Assembly: GCA_902406105.1 (NCBI GenBank)
Contig: CABPCP010000082.1
Span: 1 to 11,738, forward strand
Source: an uncultured Mordavella sp.
GTDB taxonomy: Bacteria; Bacillota; Clostridia; Lachnospirales; Lachnospiraceae
Reading direction: 5' to 3'
DNA length: 11,738 bases
The position numbers and the translations under genes are program-made. The notes under the pieces are model-generated. The model was not told where the DNA came from. It was given only the letters and a program-made list of their open reading frames with translations, and did no database searches. Below, piece by piece: positions 7,120 to 11,738 of the stretch. How positions within the stretch are numbered: position 1 is the stretch's first letter; each line of letters opens with the position of its first letter.

Positions 7120-8017
7120 ATTATACAGCACATACTATCATACAGTCGCGGCTGTGCTGGCAGAGGCCGTCAGCCATCCGTTAAGCGACGATGAGTTGAA
7201 AACGATCGTGGAATCTCAGGCCTTTGGAGAGAGCATTTTAAGCATCCCATCCGCGCTCAAAGAAGAAAGGTGGAAGCTCTTAAAGCCGGACGGGACCACT
7301 CCTATCAAGAGGAAACCTGATATGCCGTTGACGACGCTTCAAAAAAGATGGCTGAAATCAATTGCCCAGGATCCCCGCCTCCGTCTGTTTGGAGAATTTG
7401 ATCTGGATTTTCCAGACGTTGAACCGCTTTTTCTTCCTGAGGATATCTTGGTTTTTGACAGATATAATGACGGCGATGCTTATGAAGATGAGACTTACAT
7501 AGCGAATTTTCGAATAATTCTCAACGCGGTCAGAAAGAAATATCCATTGTATATAGAAACAAAAAACCGGAGAGGGGAGGTCTTGGGCAGGACTATTTTT
7601 CCTGAAAGTCTGGAATATTCGGAGAAAGATGATAAATTTCGTCTGATCGGCGCTGGAGACCGTCGTGGAAACACGATCAATCTGGGAAGGATTGTGAACT
7701 GCAGACCTTCGGAAAAGATCTCTAAAAGCTGCGGCGGACAGCGGGGCACACGCAGACAACGCAGCGTTGTATTTGAGCTGAAGGATCGGCGGAATGCCCT
7801 GGAACGGGCGCTCCTGCATTTTGCTCACTTTCGGAAGCAGGCTGAGAAGATCGCGGACGACAGATATCAGATCACGGTATATTACGACAAGGAAGATGAA
7901 ACAGAGATTGTGATCAGGGTGCTGTCGTTTGGACCGTTGATTCGGGTAACGGCGCCTCAGCATTTTATAGGATTGATAAAACAAAGATTGATGGATCAGA
8001 AAAGCTGCGGGCAGTAA
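7106..8017 (+). CDS. WYL-domain protein (second of pair)
   Basis: This 303-residue protein is translationally coupled to the first WYL gene: it starts inside it, with AGGCGGTGA six bases before the ATG. A GTG at 7097 is an alternative start. The N-terminal 90 residues are helical without an obvious wing. The middle (about 137-205) is WYL-like: it contains TIFPESLEYSEKDDKFRLIG and then LGRIVNCRP, with F-R-L at the W-Y-L position. The C-terminus (about 255-298) has a strand-rich YQITVYY, then VRVLSFGPLIRVTAP and IKQRL, as in the WYL C-terminal extension. It differs clearly from the first protein, so the two are probably functional partners rather than recent duplicates. The Gly/Arg-rich linker near 209-220 may be flexible. 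Confidence 0.78.
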   Translation: MIFSELYSTYYHTVAAVLAEAVSHPLSDDELKTIVESQAFGESILSIPSALKEERWKLLKPDGTTPIKRKPDMPLTTLQKRWLKSIAQDPRLRLFGEFDLDFPDVEPLFLPEDILVFDRYNDGDAYEDETYIANFRIILNAVRKKYPLYIETKNRRGEVLGRTIFPESLEYSEKDDKFRLIGAGDRRGNTINLGRIVNCRPSEKISKSCGGQRGTRRQRSVVFELKDRRNALERALLHFAHFRKQAEKIADDRYQITVYYDKEDETEIVIRVLSFGPLIRVTAPQHFIGLIKQRLMDQKSCGQ

Positions 8018-8036
8018 TGTTCGCAACTTTTTTTCC

Positions 8037-8065
8037 GTGATAGATCCCGCTGTGAAAAGTAGAAT
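8037..8065 (+). promoter_or_regulatory. Possible internal promoter before rtcB
   Basis: GTGATA (8037-8042, 4/6 match to TTGACA) is separated by 17 bp from TAGAAT (8060-8065, 5/6 match to TATAAT). This lies in the 72-bp gap between the second WYL gene and rtcB, the only real gap in the operon. It would give a very short leader containing the AAAGGAGA ribosome binding site. It could allow RtcB and RlaP to be made separately from the WYL regulators. The match is weak. Confidence 0.3.
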
Positions 8066-8089
8066 AGTATTGTGAAAGGAGATGAGACC

Positions 8090-9355
8090 ATGTTTGAGAT
8101 AAAAGGGAAAGTAAATACCGCTGTCTGCTATGCGAAGATTGTTGAGGAAGGCGCAGTTGAGCAGATCCGCAGAATGTGCGACTATGAGCTGACAGAAGGC
8201 AGCCAGATCAGGATCATGCCCGATGTACATGCCGGCAAAGGCTGCACAATCGGGACCACGATGACCGTGAAGGATAAAGTCTGCCCCAATATTGTGGGCG
8301 TTGACATTGGATGTGGAATGTATACGATAAAGTTGGCAGAACAGTCACTTGATTTCGAACGCATCGATGAGGCTTGTCATTTTATACCATCTGGTATGAA
8401 TGCATGGGAGGGCAGGACAGAAAGATTTGATCTGTCTGGTCTGCGCTGCTATCGTTCTTTAAACGATACAAAGAGGCTGGAGCGTTCGCTTGGAACGCTG
8501 GGAGGTGGGAATCATTTTATTGAGGTGGATCAGGCTTCTGACGGATCTTATTATCTTGTGATCCATTCTGGCAGCCGGAATCTTGGAAAACAGGTGGCGG
8601 AAATATATCAGCAGCTTGCGATTGACCTTCATACTGGCAAAGAGAAGTATTTTCTCAGAAGAGAGGAGATCATCCGTACTTACAAGGCACAAGGAAGAAG
8701 TATGGAAATCCAGAATGCGCTGAAAGCTCTTGAAAAAGAATATACCGTAAAAAAGCCAGAAGTTCCCAGCGATCTCTGCTGGCTGTACGGTTCTCTTCTG
8801 GATGATTATCTCCATGACGTTGATATCTGCCAGCGTTTTGCCCGCAGAAACAGAGAAAGAATGGCAGAAATCATTTTGGAGAGAACAGGCATGAGTGCTG
8901 TGGAATCCTTCCATACGATCCATAATTACATTGATACGAAGGAAATGATCCTAAGAAAAGGGGCGATTGCGGCACACGCCGGTGAAAAAGTGCTGATTCC
9001 GATCAATATGCGCGACGGTTCTGTACTTGCCAGAGGAAAAGGGAATCCCGAGTGGAATTATTCTGCTCCCCATGGGGCGGGGAGAGTCATGTCCAGGACT
9101 ATGGCAAAGCGTTCCCTGAACCTGGAGGATTATAAGGCGTCTATGGAAGGGATCTATACAACCTCTGTCAATGAAAATACCATCGATGAGGCGCCTATGG
9201 TTTATAAGTCTTTAGAGGATATTATCGATGTAATAAATGAGTCGGTTGATGTGACGGATATTATCAGACCGGTATACAATTTTAAGGCGGCGGAGGATGA
9301 TTTGCCGTGGATGAAGAGAAAGGAGGGCAAACATGGAGAAACAGATCCGCGGTAA
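8090..9355 (+). CDS. rtcB: RtcB RNA-splicing ligase
   Basis: RtcB joins an RNA 2',3'-cyclic phosphate or 3'-phosphate end to a 5'-hydroxyl end, using GTP and Mn2+, and so repairs RNAs cut by toxins or other endonucleases. This 421-residue copy, close to the family's usual length, has all expected active-site parts: DVHAG (45-49), VDIGCG with D72 and C75, GGGNHF with H142, VIHSGS with H159, HNYID with H278, and APHGAGR with H328, the His expected to carry GMP. I chose the ATG at 8090 because AAAGGAG lies at good spacing; a GTG at 8072 precedes that site. The end overlaps the RlaP-like gene by 23 bases. The assignment is secure; the natural RNA substrate is not shown by the sequence. Confidence 0.96.
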   Translation: MFEIKGKVNTAVCYAKIVEEGAVEQIRRMCDYELTEGSQIRIMPDVHAGKGCTIGTTMTVKDKVCPNIVGVDIGCGMYTIKLAEQSLDFERIDEACHFIPSGMNAWEGRTERFDLSGLRCYRSLNDTKRLERSLGTLGGGNHFIEVDQASDGSYYLVIHSGSRNLGKQVAEIYQQLAIDLHTGKEKYFLRREEIIRTYKAQGRSMEIQNALKALEKEYTVKKPEVPSDLCWLYGSLLDDYLHDVDICQRFARRNRERMAEIILERTGMSAVESFHTIHNYIDTKEMILRKGAIAAHAGEKVLIPINMRDGSVLARGKGNPEWNYSAPHGAGRVMSRTMAKRSLNLEDYKASMEGIYTTSVNENTIDEAPMVYKSLEDIIDVINESVDVTDIIRPVYNFKAAEDDLPWMKRKEGKHGETDPR

Positions 9356-10085
9356 ACTCCGGGAGATTGAAGAGACAGAAAATGTCAGGATCCTTCTTGC
9401 AGTGGAGTCGGGCAGCCGTGCCTGGGGCTTTGCTTCCCCTGACAGTGATTATGATGTCAGATTTATTTATGTTCGCCCGAAGAACGATTATCTTCGTCTG
9501 GAGACGATCAGAGATGTGATAGAACTGCCAATAGATGATGTTCTCGATATAAACGGCTGGGATCTGCAGAAGACGTTGAGGCTCTTGTATAAATCCAACC
9601 CAACGCTGTTTGAATGGTTTTCCTCCCCGATCGTATATGCACAGACGGAATTCGCGGATAAGTTCAGAAAAATTATGAATGAGTATTTTTCGACAAAGCG
9701 GGGGATCTATCACTACATCAATATGGCGGCCGGAAACTACCGGGAATATTTAAAGCGTGATATGGTAAAGGCAAAAAAATATTTTTATGTACTCAGGCCT
9801 GTCCTTGCCTGCCGCTGGATCATGGAGAAAGGTACGCCGCCTCCTATGCTATTTTCAGAACTAATGGACGCTGAATTACCGAAGGAACTGGCGCGTGAAG
9901 TAGAAAAACTTCTTGATCTAAAAGTACATTCTCCTGAGATAAAGGAAATCCCACGGATAAACAAGATCAATGAATATCTGGACGTATCACTTTTTGAAAT
10001 ACAAGAAAAAGCGCAGACAATGGAAGAGGCAAAAACCATAGAGTGGACAGCGTTAAACGAATTATTTTTAGAAGAGATTTTATAA
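9333..10085 (+). CDS. rlaP: RlaP-type nucleotidyltransferase (RNA repair)
   Basis: This 250-residue protein belongs to the polymerase-beta-like nucleotidyltransferase superfamily, in the family linked to RNA ligases and called RlaP. The fingerprint is SGSRAWGF (26-33) followed by SDYDVRFIYV with D39 and D41 as metal-binding acids. NGWDLQKTLRLLYKSNPTLFEW comes next, written here as the stretch at about 74-95. The remainder is helical. Its partner role is thought to be adding nucleotides or otherwise preparing damaged RNA ends for ligation; that role comes from family context, and no reaction can be read from the sequence. The ATG lies within the end of rtcB, behind AGGAGGGC, so translation is coupled. 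All superfamily residues that I can check are present. Confidence 0.9.
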   Translation: MEKQIRGKLREIEETENVRILLAVESGSRAWGFASPDSDYDVRFIYVRPKNDYLRLETIRDVIELPIDDVLDINGWDLQKTLRLLYKSNPTLFEWFSSPIVYAQTEFADKFRKIMNEYFSTKRGIYHYINMAAGNYREYLKRDMVKAKKYFYVLRPVLACRWIMEKGTPPPMLFSELMDAELPKELAREVEKLLDLKVHSPEIKEIPRINKINEYLDVSLFEIQEKAQTMEEAKTIEWTALNELFLEEIL

Positions 10086-10124
10086 ATCAATTTAGTCGCC
10101 TCGAAAAAATATGATTAAATTGAT
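10086..10124. repeat. AT-rich 9-bp inverted repeat
   Basis: ATCAATTTA (10086-10094) and TAAATTGAT (10116-10124) are perfect reverse complements separated by 21 bases, beginning directly after the RlaP stop codon. The stem has a single G-C pair and no T-run follows, so it is a poor intrinsic terminator. It may be an operator or chance in AT-rich DNA. Confidence 0.3.
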
Positions 10125-10125
10125 A

Positions 10126-10154
10126 TTGAAACAGATAAAATACCATGCTATGGT
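10126..10154 (+). promoter_or_regulatory. Promoter for hsdM
   Basis: TTGAAA (10126-10131) is followed after 17 bp by TATGGT (10149-10154), with TGC immediately before it, so the -10 is of the extended type. This is the best promoter match in the window. It lies in the only sizeable gap before hsdM and suggests that the restriction-modification genes are transcribed independently of the RNA-repair operon. Confidence 0.5.
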
Positions 10155-10176
10155 GTATTTAAAGTGGAAATACACT
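10138..10176. promoter_or_regulatory. Three alternating AAATAC half-sites around the hsdM -10
   Basis: GTGTATTT (10153-10160) and AAATACAC (10168-10175) form an 8-bp perfect inverted repeat with a 7-base spacer. A third related half-site, AAATACCA (10138-10145), lies upstream and makes an imperfect inverted pair with the first arm. Together they bracket the predicted -10 and transcription start, a position expected for a repressor. The binding protein is unknown; no controller gene is visible in the window. Confidence 0.4.
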
Positions 10177-10207
10177 GCCTATATATGGAATAGGGAGAAA
10201 TAGAAAT

Positions 10208-11722
10208 ATGATTACAGGTGAATTGAAAAACAAAATTGACAGTTTGTGGGAAATTTTTTGGACAGGCGGGCTTACGAATCCTTTAGATGTTATTGAGCAG
10301 ATGACATATTTGATGTTTATGAAGGATTTGGATGACATGGATAATCTTCGGGCAAGAGAAAGCGCAATGCTTGGTCTTCCCTATGAAAGTATCTTTGCCG
10401 AGGAAGTAACGATTGGAGAGCGTACAATTGCAGGGAATCAATTAAAATGGAGTGTTTTTCATGATTTCCCTGCTCAAAAAATGTATACGACAGTGCAGGA
10501 ATGGGTGTTCCCATTTATCAAAGAGCTGCACGGAAATAAGGAAAGCGCTTATGCCAAATATATGGGGGATGCGATTTTTAAAATCCCCACACCATTGATC
10601 TTGGATAAGGTAGTCGCTGCTATGGATGCGATCTATGATCAGATGGCACAGATGAAAGAAGCGGATACACGAGGGGATGTCTATGAATATTTGTTGTCAA
10701 AGCTTGCGACAGCAGGTGTAAATGGACAGTTTCGGACCCCTAGGCATATCATTCGTATGATGGTGGAATTGATGGAGCCAAAAGCGAATGATATGATCTG
10801 CGATCCTGCTTGTGGGACGTCCGGTTTCTTGGTTGCGGCGGGAGAATACCTGAAGGAAAATTGTAAAGAAGAAGTCTTTTTTGACCAGAAGAATAAGGAA
10901 CATTATATGAATCATATGTTCCATGGTTATGATATGGATCGAACGATGCTCAGAATAGGGGCAATGAATATGATGACTCACGGCATTGAAAATCCATATA
11001 TCGAATATCGGGACAGTCTTTCCGACCAGAATCCAGATCAGGAGAAATACAGCTTGATTCTGGCTAATCCACCATTTAAGGGAAGCTTGGATTATGATAC
11101 AGTGTCTCCAGATCTATTGAAGGTGTGTAAGACAAAGAAAACAGAACTTTTATTTTTGGCTTTATTCATAAGAATGCTGAAAGTTGGAGGAAGATGTGCC
11201 TGTATTGTACCAGATGGTGTGTTGTTTGGTTCCTCTAAAGCCCACAAAGCAATCCGACAGGAATTGGTAGAGGGAAATTGTTTAGAAGCAGTAATCTCTA
11301 TGCCTTCTGGCGTGTTTAAGCCATATGCCGGAGTCTCGACAGCAATTTTAGTTTTTACAAAAACGGGACATGGAGGTACAGATAGAGTCTGGTTTTATGA
11401 TATGCAAGCAGACGGTTTCAGCCTGGATGATAAGCGGACTGCTGTGAAAGAAAATGATATCCCGGACATCATCCAGCGATATCGTAATCTGGAACAGGAG
11501 CTGGACAGGAAACGAACAGAGCAGTCTTTTTTTGTGGAAAAACGAGAGATTGCTGAGAATGACTATGATCTTTCGATCAATAAGTATAAAGAGATTGAGT
11601 ATGTACCAGTGGAGTATCCACCGACAGAGGAGATCTTGGAAGATTTGCGCAGTCTGGAAACAGAGATTGCAAAAAATCTAGAGGAATTGGAAGAGATGTT
11701 GAAGCGGGATAATAAAGTGTAA
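10208..11722 (+). CDS. hsdM: Type I restriction-modification methylase subunit HsdM
   Basis: HsdM transfers a methyl group from S-adenosylmethionine to adenine N6 within the site recognised by HsdS. It works in an M2S methylase or in the R2M2S restriction complex. This 504-residue protein has the HsdM N-terminal helical domain (about 5-145), QFRTPR (174-179), the cofactor-binding motif DPACGTSGF (199-207) and the catalytic NPPF (287-290). A helical C-terminal tail (about 420-500, with LEQELDRKR and LEELEEMLKR) should contact HsdS. Length is normal for the family. AGGGAG lies ten bases before the ATG. The gene is complete, but its hsdS and hsdR partners are not within the window and are expected to the right. 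The RNA-repair operon next door may be chance clustering in a defence neighbourhood. Confidence 0.96.
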   Translation: MITGELKNKIDSLWEIFWTGGLTNPLDVIEQMTYLMFMKDLDDMDNLRARESAMLGLPYESIFAEEVTIGERTIAGNQLKWSVFHDFPAQKMYTTVQEWVFPFIKELHGNKESAYAKYMGDAIFKIPTPLILDKVVAAMDAIYDQMAQMKEADTRGDVYEYLLSKLATAGVNGQFRTPRHIIRMMVELMEPKANDMICDPACGTSGFLVAAGEYLKENCKEEVFFDQKNKEHYMNHMFHGYDMDRTMLRIGAMNMMTHGIENPYIEYRDSLSDQNPDQEKYSLILANPPFKGSLDYDTVSPDLLKVCKTKKTELLFLALFIRMLKVGGRCACIVPDGVLFGSSKAHKAIRQELVEGNCLEAVISMPSGVFKPYAGVSTAILVFTKTGHGGTDRVWFYDMQADGFSLDDKRTAVKENDIPDIIQRYRNLEQELDRKRTEQSFFVEKREIAENDYDLSINKYKEIEYVPVEYPPTEEILEDLRSLETEIAKNLEELEEMLKRDNKV

Positions 11723-11738
11723 ATTGATATTTGTGGGG

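Noticed and set aside
7358..8230. 290-codon - strand frame
   Set aside because: It is antisense to the second WYL gene and the start of rtcB, both strongly supported, and shows no domain.
10086..10124. Intrinsic terminator after the RlaP-like gene
   Set aside because: The 9-bp stem is almost all A-T, the loop is long and no T-run follows, so termination is not supported.

Overview
The window looks like chromosomal DNA of a Gram-positive gut Firmicute, most likely a member of the Lachnospiraceae (Clostridia). This rests on strong AGGAGG-type ribosome binding sites, moderate GC, a lantibiotic-immunity type ABC transporter with its own two-component system, and a WYL/RtcB/RlaP gene set. The assignment is by protein style, not by any marker gene. 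All eleven supported genes lie on the + strand.

Region 1 (1-1380) is a gene-poor left flank leading into one gene. It holds a GC-rich hairpin, a short direct repeat, and a striking array of degenerate 52-53 bp tandem units. Each unit carries an ACCGTA...TACGGT inverted pair. The array runs straight into the promoter area of a 265-residue protein with a PD-(D/E)XK nuclease-like C-terminal half.

Region 2 (1381-5761) is a tightly overlapped five-gene operon: a LanF-type ATPase, LanE- and LanG-type permeases, an OmpR-family response regulator and a sensor histidine kinase. No lantibiotic precursor or modification gene is present, so this is probably a stand-alone antimicrobial-peptide sensing and resistance module, like the Cpr system of Clostridioides difficile. 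Three helically spaced TCCTTA-like repeats upstream of the ATPase gene are a candidate binding site for the operon's own regulator.

Region 3 (5762-10085) is an RNA-repair operon. Two different WYL-domain regulators are followed by RtcB, the RNA 3'-phosphate/2',3'-cyclic-phosphate ligase, and by an RlaP-type nucleotidyltransferase. Three of its four genes start within or close to the preceding gene's end, and the exception (rtcB) has a possible internal promoter. The likely logic is that the WYL proteins sense a signal of RNA damage and control repair by RtcB and RlaP.

Region 4 (10086-11738) starts with a short intergenic region carrying a good extended -10 promoter surrounded by three alternating AAATAC half-sites. 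It continues with a complete type I restriction-modification methylase gene (hsdM). The hsdS and hsdR genes would be expected just beyond the right edge. The nuclease-like protein, the peptide-resistance module, the RNA-repair operon and the type I R-M genes together suggest an accessory stress/defence neighbourhood. None of the individual genes is clearly unprecedented. The least explained element is the phased repeat array.
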